Shown here: positions 9,643 through 19,313 of the stretch, in pieces
Layout: each line of letters opens with the position of its first letter
How positions within the stretch are numbered: position 1 is the first letter of the stretch
Assembly (NCBI RefSeq): GCF_965204935.1
Contig: NZ_CBDBFO010000002.1
Length of the DNA stretch: 64,000 nucleotides
Reading direction: 5' to 3' (one strand)
Origin: Hoeflea_A sp965204935
GTDB lineage: Bacteria; Pseudomonadota; Alphaproteobacteria; Rhizobiales; Rhizobiaceae
Position numbers and translations under genes: made by a program
The notes under the pieces: generated by a model
Databases searched by the model: none
What the model was told of the DNA's origin: nothing
What the model saw: only the letters and a program-made list of their open reading frames with translations

Positions 9643-10023
9643 ATGCTGCCGCAGGACAGATTCTCAAAACTGATCGGGATCTACGCTAGCGCAATTTGGT
9701 TGAAGAAAAGCAAACTCTTGAGCTCAAATCCTAACGATTTCAACAACGAAGCCGAAACACAAACACGGGCGATCGACGCGTTGACCTGGATCGCGGCCGA
9801 CGGGGAAATGATGTCGCGATTTCTCGCGATATCCGGCCTCAGCATCGACAATCTGCGCGAGGCATCGTCCGAGCCGGGATTCCTTGCCGGTGTCCTCGGT
9901 TTCCTGATGGGTCATGAACCCACACTGCTCGCCTACTGCAACGACCGTGATGTCGACCCGCAGGCTGTTGAAGACGCCTGGCGCGCGCTTGGCGGCGACA
10001 CCCCGTTCGATGGAAGTATCTGA
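9643..10023 (+). CDS. DUF3572 family protein
   Basis: Up to 126 residues. The core from about residue 43 (AIDALTWIAAD, FLAISGL, FLAGVLGFLMGHE) matches the small, mostly helical DUF3572 family found next to divK in rhizobia; its function is unknown. The first 30-40 residues are poorly supported, and a TTG near 9700 is an equally plausible start. A later start would also leave room for the divK promoter. The stop overlaps the next start (TGATG), implying translational coupling. Confidence 0.72.
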   Translation: MLPQDRFSKLIGIYASAIWLKKSKLLSSNPNDFNNEAETQTRAIDALTWIAADGEMMSRFLAISGLSIDNLREASSEPGFLAGVLGFLMGHEPTLLAYCNDRDVDPQAVEDAWRALGGDTPFDGSI

Positions 10024-10670
10024 TGGCGGGACAGGCGACCGTTGGGCACACCCGGCTTTCGCTTGGGCAACGACCTTTGATCATCTGCGATATTGACGAG
10101 GTGGTGCTCGAATTCCTGACGCCGTTGAATGGTTATCTCAACGCCAACGGTTATGAGCTGCTGCCGCGCTCCTTTCGCCTCACGGGCAATATCGTCTCGC
10201 GAAACGATGGTTCGGAGGCAGACCGGGAGACCTGCAGGACACTGATGGATGACTTCTATTCCAAGCAGCTCGATTGGCAAACGCCGACCGGCGATGTCGA
10301 GACCGTTCTTGCCAGCCTTTCCGAGCACGCCGACATCGTTTTCCTGTCCGCAATGCCGCCGCATCACTACGACATCAGGCGAGCGCTGCTTGACCGGCAC
10401 AACATGCCCTACCCGCTTGTCGCCACCAAAGCCGAAAAGGGACCGCTGATACGCGAGATCCATGCGGACCGGGAACTGCCGCTCATTTTTATCGACGACA
10501 TGGTCTACAACCTGCATTCGGCGAAGAAACACGCCCCCGCCGCGCACGCCATCTACTACATGAGCAACGCTACATTTCGTTCCATGGCCCCGCATCCCGG
10601 CGACGATGTCGTCGAAGCGGATGACTGGCCCCATATCGAACAGATCATCCGCACCCATATGGACGCTTGA
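10023..10670 (+). CDS. HAD-superfamily-like protein
   Basis: 215 residues with HAD phosphatase motifs in order: motif I DIDEV (D23, D25), motif II Ser in FLSAM (about 109), a Lys at about 139, and motif IV FIDDMVYN (D158, D159). It therefore has what is needed for a Mg-dependent phosphohydrolase, but the substrate is not evident. Its start overlaps the DUF3572 stop by one base. It precedes dinB after 61 bases. Confidence 0.7.
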   Translation: MAGQATVGHTRLSLGQRPLIICDIDEVVLEFLTPLNGYLNANGYELLPRSFRLTGNIVSRNDGSEADRETCRTLMDDFYSKQLDWQTPTGDVETVLASLSEHADIVFLSAMPPHHYDIRRALLDRHNMPYPLVATKAEKGPLIREIHADRELPLIFIDDMVYNLHSAKKHAPAAHAIYYMSNATFRSMAPHPGDDVVEADDWPHIEQIIRTHMDA

Positions 10671-10731
10671 TCACCGATCCGATGCGGCGTAAACCGAATA
10701 TGTTCAACCTTAGTTCCAATCCGGTCGAGCC

Positions 10732-12066
10732 ATGACTGTCGTCAATCGGGATCCACAAGCCGGTTTTTGCCGTGACTGCCTGACCTATCAGGAAGACACG
10801 AGGCGCCGTTGCAACGAATGCGGCAGTCCGCGGGTCCTGCGCCATGACGAGCTGTATTCGCTGACTGTCGCCCACATCGATTGCGACGCGTTTTATGCGA
10901 CCGTCGAAAAGCGCGACAATCCCGAACTGGCCGACAAGCCGGTGATCATCGGCGGCGGCAGGCGTGGTGTCGTATCGACTGCCTGCTATCTGGCACGCAT
11001 CCACGGCGTCCGCTCCGCCATGCCGATGTTCAAGGCCCTCAAGGCCTGCCCGCAGGCGGTGGTGATCAAACCGGACATGGAAAAATACAGCCGTGTCGGC
11101 AAACAGGTCCGCCAGATGATGGAGGAGCTGACCCCTCTGGTGCAGCCGATATCGATCGATGAGGCGTTCCTGGAACTTGCCGGCACGGAAACGCTTCACC
11201 GCAACCCGCCGGCACGTACGCTTGCCGCCTTCGCCAATAGGATCGAGAACGAGATCGGCATCACGGTCTCGGTGGGCCTCTCCTATTGCAAGTTCCTGGC
11301 GAAGGTCGCGTCGGACCTGGAGAAGCCAAGGGGTTTTTCCGTGATCGGCGAAGCCGAGGCCATCGGATTCCTGAAGGACATGCCCGTGACGACGATCTGG
11401 GGTGTGGGCAAGGCCTTCGCCGCGACGCTCGAGCGCGACGGCATTACGAAAATCGGCCAGTTGCAGGAGATGGAGGAAGGTGACCTGATGCGGCGTTACG
11501 GCGCCATCGGACAACGCCTGTTTCGCCTGTCCCGCGGTGAGGACGCACGCCAGGTCCATACCCGCGACAGCGCCAAAAGCGTGTCGTCGGAAACCACCTT
11601 CAACAGCGATCACGCCGATCGGGAGACACTGGTGGCGGTACTTCGTTCACTCTCGGAGAAAGTGGCGCGCCGGCTGAAGAAGAGCGGCATCGCCGGCCAG
11701 ACCATTGTGTTGAAACTGAAAAGTGCGGACTTCAAGATCCGCACGCGCAACCGAAGGCTGGATGATCCGACCTGCCTCGCGGACCGCATCTTTCACACCG
11801 GCCTTGCCCTTCTCGAAAAGGAACTCGACGGGACGAAGTATCGCCTGCTCGGCATCGGCGTTTCAGACCTGTCCAGTGCGGATCTCGCCGATCCGCCCGA
11901 TCTCGTCGACACGAAGGCGACGCAGCGTGCCGTGGCGGAGAAGGCCATCGACAAGGTCCGGGACCGGTTCGGCCGCGATGCCGTCGAAACCGGCTACACC
12001 TTCGGCCGTCATCGCAGCGCGCGGCCTCAGCGGGATCGCGATGCCACCGGTCCCAAGGACGGTTAG
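10732..12066 (+). CDS. dinB: DNA polymerase IV with N-terminal zinc ribbon
   Basis: 444-residue Y-family translesion polymerase. The catalytic acidic residues sit in HIDCDAFYA and SIDEAFLE; HhH (TIWGVGKAFA) and little-finger regions follow. The first about 45 residues are extra relative to E. coli Pol IV and hold two CxxC pairs (C13/C16 and C27/C30), a probable zinc ribbon. I see no clear beta-clamp motif near the C-terminus by eye. It ends 12 bases from the convergent qor gene. Confidence 0.93.
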   Translation: MTVVNRDPQAGFCRDCLTYQEDTRRRCNECGSPRVLRHDELYSLTVAHIDCDAFYATVEKRDNPELADKPVIIGGGRRGVVSTACYLARIHGVRSAMPMFKALKACPQAVVIKPDMEKYSRVGKQVRQMMEELTPLVQPISIDEAFLELAGTETLHRNPPARTLAAFANRIENEIGITVSVGLSYCKFLAKVASDLEKPRGFSVIGEAEAIGFLKDMPVTTIWGVGKAFAATLERDGITKIGQLQEMEEGDLMRRYGAIGQRLFRLSRGEDARQVHTRDSAKSVSSETTFNSDHADRETLVAVLRSLSEKVARRLKKSGIAGQTIVLKLKSADFKIRTRNRRLDDPTCLADRIFHTGLALLEKELDGTKYRLLGIGVSDLSSADLADPPDLVDTKATQRAVAEKAIDKVRDRFGRDAVETGYTFGRHRSARPQRDRDATGPKDG

Positions 12067-12078
12067 CGCACGCCCATA

Positions 12079-13050
12079 CTAGGGAATGAGAACCGTGCTG
12101 CCGGTCGTCTGGCGTCCTTCGAGGGCATCATGCGCCCTGCCCGCGTCGCGCAAGTCGAAGCTCTGGTTCACATCGACCTTGATCGTGCCCTCGCCGATCA
12201 GCGAGAACAGCTCATTCGAAGCCCTGTCCAGCCAGCCGGGCAGCGCCGTGAAATGAAACAGGATCGGCCGCGTGACATGAAAGGAGCCGGCGGCAAGATC
12301 GGCAAGCTTGAAATCAGCTGCTACGCCTGACGCCTGTCCGAAACTGACCATGGTTCCGTGCATTTTCAAACAGTGAAGCGACCCGGGATAAGTGTCTTTG
12401 CCAACCGCGTCATAGACGACCTCGACGCCATCGGGAACAAGTTCCCGTGTCTTTTCGACAAAGTCCTCCGACCGGTAGTCGATGACGTGAGCATATCCGT
12501 GCTGCAGGGCCAGTGCGCATTTTTCCGGCCCGCCCGCGGTTCCGATCGCATGGACGCCCATTGCCGCAAGCCATTGGCCGGCAATCTGACCGACACCGCC
12601 CGCAGCGGCATGAAAAAGCACGTTGTGATCCGGCTCGACTTTGAAGCTGTCATGCAGCAGGTATCGTGCCGTCAGCCCCTTGACCATGCAGCCCGCAGCA
12701 GTTTCATCCGGCACATTGTCCGGAAGTCGCACCAGTTGCGAGGCCGCGATCGTGCGATGGGATGCATAGGCCCCGTTAGCCGACACGTAGGCAACCCGGT
12801 CGCCCACGGCATAGTCGTCGACGCCCGCTCCGAGCGCCTCGATAACCCCGGCCGCTTCGGCGCCGAGCACGAGGTCGGCCTCCACCGGCCACGGATACAA
12901 CCCCGTCCTGAAATAGGTGTCGATATAATTGACGCCAATGGCGGTATGGCGCAGCAGGACTTCGCCTGGCCCCGGCGCCGGGACATCGATCTCGCGAACC
13001 TCCAGGACGTCACTTCCGCCCGGCTTTGGCGTAACCACGGAATAAGCCAC
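12079..13050 (-). CDS. NADPH:quinone oxidoreductase (zeta-crystallin/Qor type)
   Basis: 323-residue medium-chain dehydrogenase/reductase without the zinc-binding cysteines of alcohol dehydrogenases. It has the GroES-like N-terminus and a nucleotide-binding motif AAAGGVGQIA at about 148-158, as in Qor. It probably reduces quinones using NADPH. The start is GTG at 13050, overlapping the stop of the AhpD-like gene by one base (TAGTG), so the two are translationally coupled. Confidence 0.88.
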   Translation of the reverse strand: MAYSVVTPKPGGSDVLEVREIDVPAPGPGEVLLRHTAIGVNYIDTYFRTGLYPWPVEADLVLGAEAAGVIEALGAGVDDYAVGDRVAYVSANGAYASHRTIAASQLVRLPDNVPDETAAGCMVKGLTARYLLHDSFKVEPDHNVLFHAAAGGVGQIAGQWLAAMGVHAIGTAGGPEKCALALQHGYAHVIDYRSEDFVEKTRELVPDGVEVVYDAVGKDTYPGSLHCLKMHGTMVSFGQASGVAADFKLADLAAGSFHVTRPILFHFTALPGWLDRASNELFSLIGEGTIKVDVNQSFDLRDAGRAHDALEGRQTTGSTVLIP

Positions 13051-13457
13051 TAACCTGTCTCCCTGTTGAATTGCGGATCGACCGGCACCTGCAGGCCGTT
13101 AAGCAACGCATTGGTCTTCGATGCGGTCGATACGACCCGCAGCAGATCGGCATGTTCCGCGTCGCTCATTCCTTTGGCCCTGGCGGCGGCGGTGTGCGAA
13201 TGAACGCAATAACTGCAGGAATTGGCGATCGATACTGCAACATAGATCATTTCCTTGGTCTTGGAATCAAGCGCCGAAGGTTCCGCCATCACCGACTTCA
13301 CATCGTCCCAGACCTGTTTCAGCAAAGGTGGATCAAACGCCAGATATTTCCATAGGAGATTGATGAATTCACTGCCCCGAGTGGCGCGAATATCGTCAAA
13401 GACCTGCTTGACCCGCGGGTCCGCTTCCGGGTCGTCCGGCAAGGATACGGTGGACAT
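13050..13457 (-). CDS. AhpD-like carboxymuconolactone decarboxylase family protein
   Basis: 135-residue protein with the AhpD/CMD redox motif CSYCVHSH (C81, C84, H88), indicating a peroxidase or thiol oxidoreductase rather than a true decarboxylase. It is one base overlapped with qor downstream, and both probably serve oxidative or electrophile stress. It lies 11 bases beyond the end of dnaE on the same strand, so readthrough from dnaE is possible. Confidence 0.85.
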   Translation of the reverse strand: MSTVSLPDDPEADPRVKQVFDDIRATRGSEFINLLWKYLAFDPPLLKQVWDDVKSVMAEPSALDSKTKEMIYVAVSIANSCSYCVHSHTAAARAKGMSDAEHADLLRVVSTASKTNALLNGLQVPVDPQFNRETG

Positions 13458-13468
13458 GGCTGGAGCTC

Positions 13469-16400
13469 CTATACGAGTTCAACGTCGACAATACCCTTGG
13501 CTGTTTTGAGCGCCGATGCAATCTGCGGCGATATCCGGTAGCGCCGCGGCAGTTCAACCTCGATCTCCATCTGGCCGTCCTCCTTGATGACGACAAAGGA
13601 GACCAGCCCGTCGCCGCTGGCATTGAGGTGGCCGGCGATCTGAGCGATCGGAGAACTGTCGCGGACAAAGATCCGCAGGGCCTTCTGCGTCTGAACCGCC
13701 CGCTCCTCAAGCGACTGGACGGTCTGGATGCGCAGGCTGATTCCCTCTGGCCGCTCTTCAGCATCGACCGTGATCACCAGCGACTTGCCGGGTTCCAGCA
13801 GCTCGCGATATTTCGCAAGGCCTTCGGAAAACAGCACGGCCTCATACTGCCCTGATGAATCGGAAAAGACGATGATGCCCATCTTGTTGCCAGTTCGCGT
13901 CTTGCGTTCCTGCTTCGACGTGACGGTTCCCGCAAGACGGCCGGCCGTCGCCTTTTGCCGAACCGCTTTTGAAAATTCGGCAAAGGTCTGCACGCGCATC
14001 TTGTCTAGCAGCTCGCTATAGGTGTCGAGCGGATGCGCCGACAGGTAAAAGCCAAGCGACTGGTACTCCCGATGGAGTTTTTCTGAAGGAACCCAAGGCG
14101 TTATGGCATCGAGTTGAATCGTTTCAGGGCCTGTTGCGGCACCGGCCCCGAACAGGGCGCCCTGGCCCGTGTCACGGTCGCTCGCGGCCGTCTGGCAAAA
14201 GCCGAGAAGCCGATCGATCCCGCCGACCAGTTCCGCCCGGTCGCGGCCAAAACAGTCGAAGGCGCCCGCACAGATAAGGTGTTCCAGCACCCGCCTGTTG
14301 ATCAGCTTCGGATCGACCCGCAGGAAAAAGTCCTCGATACTTTCAAACGGCTGGTCGCCGCGTATCTCGACGATGTGGTCGACGGCCGCTTCTCCGACAC
14401 CCTTGATGGCGGCAAGCGAATAGTAGATGCGGTTCTCCCCGGTCTTGAAAATCCGGTGCGATGTCTGCACCGACGGCGGCACGACCTCGATGCCGAGCCG
14501 CGCCGCGTCCTGCCGAAAATCGTTGATCTTGTCGGTGTTGGACATGTCCAGCGTCATGGACGCCGCAAGGAATTCAACCGGGTAGTGCGTCTTGAGATAG
14601 GCGGTCTGATAAGAAACGATGCCGTAGGCAGCCGCGTGCGACTTGTTGAAACCGTAGTTGGCGAACTTTGCCAGCAGATCGAAGATAAGGTCGGCCTGCG
14701 GCTTGGTCACCCCGCCGTCAACGGCACCGCTGACGAAGCGGCTGCGCTGCTTGTCCATCTCCTCCTTGATCTTCTTGCCCATGGCACGGCGCAGCATGTC
14801 GGCTTCGCCAAGCGAATAGCCTGACAGGACCTGCGCAATCTGCATCACCTGCTCCTGGTAGACGATAACGCCCTGGGTCTCCTCGAGCAGATAGTCGATC
14901 TTCGGATGGATCGAGGCAACTTCTTCCTCGCCGTGCTTGCGGGCATTGTAGACCGGGATGTTCTCCATCGGACCAGGACGGTACAGAGCGACCAGCGCGA
15001 TGATGTCCTCGATGCGGTCCGGGCGCATGCCGATGAGCGCCTTTCGCATGCCCGCGCTTTCAACCTGGAAGACGCCCACCGTCTCACCTCGCGCCAGCAT
15101 GGCGTAGGTCTCTTCATCATCCAGCGGCAGGGCATTCAGATTGATTTCGATATCCCGTTCGGCGATGAAGTCGACAGCCGTTTTGAGAACCGTCAGTGTC
15201 TTCAGGCCGAGAAAGTCGAATTTGACGAGGCCTGCCTGCTCGACCCATTTCATGTTGAACTGGGTCACCGGCATGTCCGAGCGCGGGTCGCGATACATCG
15301 GCACCAGTTGCGACAATGGCCGATCGCCGATCACGATACCGGCGGCATGGGTCGACGCATGCCGGTAAAGCCCCTCGATCTTCTGCGCGATATCAAGGAG
15401 GCGGCCGACGACCGGCTCCTTTTCAGCCTCTTCACGCAGCTTCGGTTCCTCTTCGATCGCCTTGTGCAGCGGTGTCGGGTTGGCAGGATTGTTGGGCACC
15501 AGCTTGCAGATGCGGTCCACCTGCCCATAGGGCATCTCCAGAACGCGTCCGACGTCGCGCAGCGCCGCGCGTGCCTGCAGGGACCCGAATGTGATGATCT
15601 GCGCGACCTGCTGGCGTCCGTATTTTTCCTGCACGTAGCGGATGACTTCGTCGCGCCGGTCCTGGCAGAAATCGATGTCGAAATCCGGCATCGAGACACG
15701 TTCCGGGTTCAAAAAACGTTCGAAAAGCAGTGAGAAGCGCAACGGATCCACGTCGGTCACAGTCAGTGCATAGGCGACCAGTGATCCGGCGCCCGATCCG
15801 CGGCCCGGCCCGACCGGAATGTCATGCGCCTTTGCCCATTTGATGAAGTCTGCAACGATCAGGAAGTAACCCGGAAAGCGCATACGCTCGATAATGCCGA
15901 GTTCCTCTTCCAGACGCTCGCGATAGTCCGTTTCCGAAAAACCCTCGGCAAAGCCAAGTTCCTCGAGTCGCTGATCAAGCCCCTCCTCGGCCTGGCGGCG
16001 CAGTTCCGCGACCTCGGCGCGCTCGGCCTCATCCGCGTCCTGCGATGCGCCGGTAAAGCGCGGCAGGATCGGCGCCCGCGTATCGAGCAGAAACGAACAA
16101 CGCCGGGCAATTTCGACGGAATTGTCCAGCGCCTCCGGCAGATCCTCGAACAATGCGCACATGTCGGCGCGGCTCTTCAGATGATGGTCCGGCGTCAGTT
16201 GAAACCGGCTGTCATCGGAGACCATGGCGTTGTGCGCAACAGCCATCAGTGCGTCATGGGCGTCAAAATCGGCCGGCGCCGGAAAGAAAGCCTCGTTGGT
16301 CGCGACGATGGGCGCTGCCTTCTCGTAGGCAAGATCAAGCATGTGATTTTCGTGTGCGCGATCGAACCCGGCCTGCCGCTGCAGCTCGATATAGAACCGG

Positions 16401-16942
16401 TCCCCGAAGGACGCGATGAAACGGTCGAGCCGGGAGGCTGCAAGATCTTTTTGGTCCTGTGAAACAGCCCTGTCGATCGGCCCGGTAGAACCACCGGAAA
16501 GACAAATGAGGCCGCCGGCTCCGCCATCGGCGAGCCACGAGAAGCAGATATGCGCACGGTCGGAACCGGACCCGTCCAGATAGGCTCGGCTGACCAGTTC
16601 GACGAGCCGCCGATATCCCTCTTCGTTCATCGCGATCAGCACGATCGACGGACGCTCGACCACGTGGTCGCGATGACTGCGCCGGCCCTCGTCACCGCTG
16701 TCTTCCATGTCGATGTCGAGCTGGCAGCCCAATACAGGCTGCAAACCCTCTTCAACGGCTTTGACGGAAAACTCGAGCGCCCCGAAAAGATTGTTGGTGT
16801 CGGCAATGCCGATAGCCGGCTGATTGTCGGCGACCGCCATGGAAATGATCTTCTTCAGCGGCAATGCGCCTTCGAGCAGTGAATAGGCCGAATGGGCACG
16901 AAGGTGGATAAATCCCGGGCCTGCCGTTTTTCTATCGGACAT
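13469..16942 (-). CDS. dnaE: DNA polymerase III alpha subunit
   Basis: 1157-residue replicative polymerase of the DnaE type. The N-terminal PHP domain (FIHLRAHSAYSLLEGAL) is followed by the Pol III core with catalytic acidic motif PDFDIDFC, tandem HhH, and a C-terminal OB-fold (AGRLAGTVTSKQERKT). The start at 16942 is chosen because the frame upstream (to 17125) does not resemble the family, and MSDR leads straight into the PHP domain. In many rhizobia lolD directly precedes dnaE; here a transporter and a tiny gene are interposed. Confidence 0.96.
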   Translation of the reverse strand: MSDRKTAGPGFIHLRAHSAYSLLEGALPLKKIISMAVADNQPAIGIADTNNLFGALEFSVKAVEEGLQPVLGCQLDIDMEDSGDEGRRSHRDHVVERPSIVLIAMNEEGYRRLVELVSRAYLDGSGSDRAHICFSWLADGGAGGLICLSGGSTGPIDRAVSQDQKDLAASRLDRFIASFGDRFYIELQRQAGFDRAHENHMLDLAYEKAAPIVATNEAFFPAPADFDAHDALMAVAHNAMVSDDSRFQLTPDHHLKSRADMCALFEDLPEALDNSVEIARRCSFLLDTRAPILPRFTGASQDADEAERAEVAELRRQAEEGLDQRLEELGFAEGFSETDYRERLEEELGIIERMRFPGYFLIVADFIKWAKAHDIPVGPGRGSGAGSLVAYALTVTDVDPLRFSLLFERFLNPERVSMPDFDIDFCQDRRDEVIRYVQEKYGRQQVAQIITFGSLQARAALRDVGRVLEMPYGQVDRICKLVPNNPANPTPLHKAIEEEPKLREEAEKEPVVGRLLDIAQKIEGLYRHASTHAAGIVIGDRPLSQLVPMYRDPRSDMPVTQFNMKWVEQAGLVKFDFLGLKTLTVLKTAVDFIAERDIEINLNALPLDDEETYAMLARGETVGVFQVESAGMRKALIGMRPDRIEDIIALVALYRPGPMENIPVYNARKHGEEEVASIHPKIDYLLEETQGVIVYQEQVMQIAQVLSGYSLGEADMLRRAMGKKIKEEMDKQRSRFVSGAVDGGVTKPQADLIFDLLAKFANYGFNKSHAAAYGIVSYQTAYLKTHYPVEFLAASMTLDMSNTDKINDFRQDAARLGIEVVPPSVQTSHRIFKTGENRIYYSLAAIKGVGEAAVDHIVEIRGDQPFESIEDFFLRVDPKLINRRVLEHLICAGAFDCFGRDRAELVGGIDRLLGFCQTAASDRDTGQGALFGAGAATGPETIQLDAITPWVPSEKLHREYQSLGFYLSAHPLDTYSELLDKMRVQTFAEFSKAVRQKATAGRLAGTVTSKQERKTRTGNKMGIIVFSDSSGQYEAVLFSEGLAKYRELLEPGKSLVITVDAEERPEGISLRIQTVQSLEERAVQTQKALRIFVRDSSPIAQIAGHLNASGDGLVSFVVIKEDGQMEIEVELPRRYRISPQIASALKTAKGIVDVELV

Positions 16943-17170
16943 ATTCGTCGTTTCCCCGGTTCTGTGATTATCTGCCAACGGCCGCCGTCCGGCGTCCGCC
17001 CGATCATAGAGCATCGATCCACGGTCCGCATGGCGCCGGAAAACCAATCCACACAGTATTGAGCCGATTCGGAAGCAAATAGCACCCCGGTCTTTTCGCG
17101 TGGGAAACCGTCGCGTCTGGCGCACGACGCCGATTGACGTTAGCTTCTTCCGGCTTTGTCGGGGGAATCA

Positions 17171-18322
17171 ATGCGTGCATCTGTCGTTATTTCGGCCCTT
17201 GTTGCCGTGCTTGTCGGCTTCGGAAGTTCCGTTGCCATCGTGCTCGCGGCCGCTGAGGCAGTTGGCGCCGATGCAGCGCAGACGTCCTCCTGGATCGCTT
17301 CCATCTGTCTCGCCACTGCTGCGACGACCGCCATCCTGAGCATCCGCTACCGCATGCCCATTGTTGCCGCGTGGTCGACGCCGGGTGCCGCGCTGATAGC
17401 ACAGTCCTCCGGCGAGACTATCGAGACGGCCGTCGGCGCGTTTTTCTTCGCCGCCGTCCTCACACTCCTGACAGCCATATTCAAGCCGATCGCGGCCATG
17501 ATCGAGCGCATCCCGGGAGCGGTCGCCTCCGCCATGCTGGCGGGTGTGCTCTTCAGCTTTGTGCTCGGTGTTTTCGATCACCTGAAATCGGTGCCCGAAC
17601 TCGTCCTGCCCCTGCTTGTCCTGTTTATTCTCGTAAGATTGTTCTCGCCGATCTGGGCAGTGCTGTCTGTTTTGGTTTGCGGCATTGCGCTGACCTATCT
17701 CCTCGGGCTTGCCGGTCCGGTCAGCGGCTTGCAGATATCGCGCCTTGTATGGATTACGCCAAAGTTCGACATCGAGCCCATGATCGGCCTGGGGCTGCCG
17801 CTATATCTGGTTACGATGGCCTCGCAGAACCTGCCCGGCTTCGCCGTTCTCAAGGCATCCGGCTACACGCCGCGCTCGCGGCCGGTTCTGTCCGTCACCG
17901 GATTGGCATCCCTGGCATCCGCCGGCTTCGGGGCACATGCGACGAACCTCGCGGCAATCACCGCATCCATCTGCACCGGCCCGGACGCGCATCCGGATAA
18001 GGACAAACGTTGGCTGTGTGGCCCGTTTTATGCCGGCGGCTATGTTGTCATAGCCGCCTTTGGCGCATCGCTTGTGGCACTTTTTGCCAGCTTTCCGAAA
18101 GCACTGATTGCCACGGTCGCCAGCATCGCATTGATCGGTGCACTCGCCGCTGCTCTCGGAAACAGCCTGTCGAAGGATCAGGACCGTTTCGTCGCAGTCG
18201 GCACCTTCGCGGTCACCGCATCCGGGATATCGGCATTCGGAATCGGTTCGGCATTTTGGGGACTGGCCGCAGGTCTGATCATCTACGGCCTGGATCGTGT
18301 TTATGCGCGCTACGCGCAATGA
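17171..18322 (+). CDS. BenE-type benzoate/H+ symporter family transporter
   Basis: 383-residue, very hydrophobic protein with 10-12 predicted membrane segments and the BenE family pattern (MPIVAAWSTPGAALI; GFGAHATNLAAITASIC). The ATG at 17171 has GGGGGAA at 17161-17166 with ideal spacing, better than an in-frame TTG at 17156. No benzoate catabolic genes lie nearby, so the substrate is uncertain. It is transcribed against its neighbours and divergent from dnaE, and looks like a later insertion between lolD and dnaE. Confidence 0.87.
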   Translation: MRASVVISALVAVLVGFGSSVAIVLAAAEAVGADAAQTSSWIASICLATAATTAILSIRYRMPIVAAWSTPGAALIAQSSGETIETAVGAFFFAAVLTLLTAIFKPIAAMIERIPGAVASAMLAGVLFSFVLGVFDHLKSVPELVLPLLVLFILVRLFSPIWAVLSVLVCGIALTYLLGLAGPVSGLQISRLVWITPKFDIEPMIGLGLPLYLVTMASQNLPGFAVLKASGYTPRSRPVLSVTGLASLASAGFGAHATNLAAITASICTGPDAHPDKDKRWLCGPFYAGGYVVIAAFGASLVALFASFPKALIATVASIALIGALAAALGNSLSKDQDRFVAVGTFAVTASGISAFGIGSAFWGLAAGLIIYGLDRVYARYAQ

Positions 18323-18348
18323 GGAGAGCGTCTGAATTCAGGCCCCGA

Positions 18349-18435
18349 TCACAAGGCCATGACGACGAGGGTCAGGCTTGTTACAAACATGAGCATGGAG
18401 GCGAACGCGGCACAGTCTTTAGCAAAGTCGAACAT
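18349..18435 (-). CDS. 28-residue hydrophobic small protein
   Basis: A short gene starting ATG at 18435 with a near-perfect Shine-Dalgarno (AAGGAGG at 18441-18447, 5-base spacing). It encodes 28 residues: a short polar start (MFDFAKDC), then a single hydrophobic helix (about 9-27), so it is probably a one-pass inner-membrane small protein. A good promoter lies 30-60 bases upstream. I do not recognise a named family. It sits between the 3' ends of benE and lolD, where no other gene fits. Confidence 0.6.
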   Translation of the reverse strand: MFDFAKDCAAFASMLMFVTSLTLVVMAL

Positions 18436-18464
18436 ATGTTCCTCCTTATTCCGTCTATGTTTGC

Positions 18465-18493
18465 ATTTTGTTCCTTTCTTGTTCTCAAGTCAA
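18465..18493 (-). promoter_or_regulatory. Candidate promoter of the 28-residue small protein
   Basis: On the minus strand, TTGACT (18488-18493) and CAAAAT (18465-18470) are separated by 17 bases. Predicted transcription would start about 23 bases before the small gene's start codon and just upstream of its Shine-Dalgarno. Confidence 0.5.
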
Positions 18494-18624
18494 GCGAATA
18501 GCGGATTGTGCTTAAAGAAGCCTTAAGGCGCCTCGGCCAATCGTCTGGATGTTTACTTTTTCCGCCGCCCGTAAACCGCGGTTGCCGCATCAAACGCCGG
18601 CTTTGCCGATAAGGGCGTCAGGCC

Positions 18625-19305
18625 TCAATATTCGACAACCCGGCCGTCCTCGATGGTGACGCGCCGGTCCATCATCGAGGCAATTTCATGATTGTGCGTC
18701 GCGATCAGGGCGGAAAGACCCGACTGCCTGACAAGTGCATCCAGCGCTTCGAAAACATAGCCAGCCGTTCCGGGATCAAGGTTTCCGGTCGGCTCATCGG
18801 CGAGCAGGACCAGCGGCGCGTTCGAAACAGACCGGGCGATTGCCACCCTTTGCTGCTCACCGCCCGACAGTTCCGCCGGCCGGTGATCTGCCCGGTGCCC
18901 GATCCGCATGTAATCGAGCAGCTGGCGCGCCCTTTCGGAGGCGTCCTTTTGTGAAAGGCCGGCGATCATCTGCGGCATCATGACATTTTCAAGCGCCGTA
19001 AATTCCGGCAGAAGGTGATGGAACTGGTAGACGAAACCGATGTCCGACCGCCGCATGCCCGTGCGCGCGTCATCGCTGAGGCCGCTCGATGCCCGGTCAT
19101 TGATAAAGACCTCGCCCGCATCGGGATGCTCGAGCAGCCCCGCAACGTGAAGCAGTGTCGATTTTCCGGCACCCGACGGTGCGACAAGCGCAACGGTCTC
19201 GCCTTTATGCAAGGTAAAATCAGCACCGTTGAGGATCGACAGCGTATTGTCACCCTGCTGGTAGTGCTTGCGCACTGATTCGATCTGCAGAACCGTGTCA
19301 GCCAT
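18625..19305 (-). CDS. lolD: Lipoprotein-releasing ABC transporter ATP-binding protein LolD
   Basis: 226-residue ABC ATPase with Walker A (APSGAGKST, about 42-50), signature LSGGEQQR and Walker B VLLADEP. With LolC/E it extracts outer-membrane lipoproteins from the inner membrane to LolA. The start at 19305 removes 19 atypical residues and leaves 8 bases after the lolC stop. It is part of the proS-lolC-lolD unit. Confidence 0.94.
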   Translation of the reverse strand: MADTVLQIESVRKHYQQGDNTLSILNGADFTLHKGETVALVAPSGAGKSTLLHVAGLLEHPDAGEVFINDRASSGLSDDARTGMRRSDIGFVYQFHHLLPEFTALENVMMPQMIAGLSQKDASERARQLLDYMRIGHRADHRPAELSGGEQQRVAIARSVSNAPLVLLADEPTGNLDPGTAGYVFEALDALVRQSGLSALIATHNHEIASMMDRRVTIEDGRVVEY

Positions 19306-19313
19306 CAGACCGC

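Noticed and set aside
13469..17125. dnaE starting at 17125
   Set aside because: The extra 61 residues are Arg-rich and unlike DnaE; the PHP domain begins right after the ATG at 16942.
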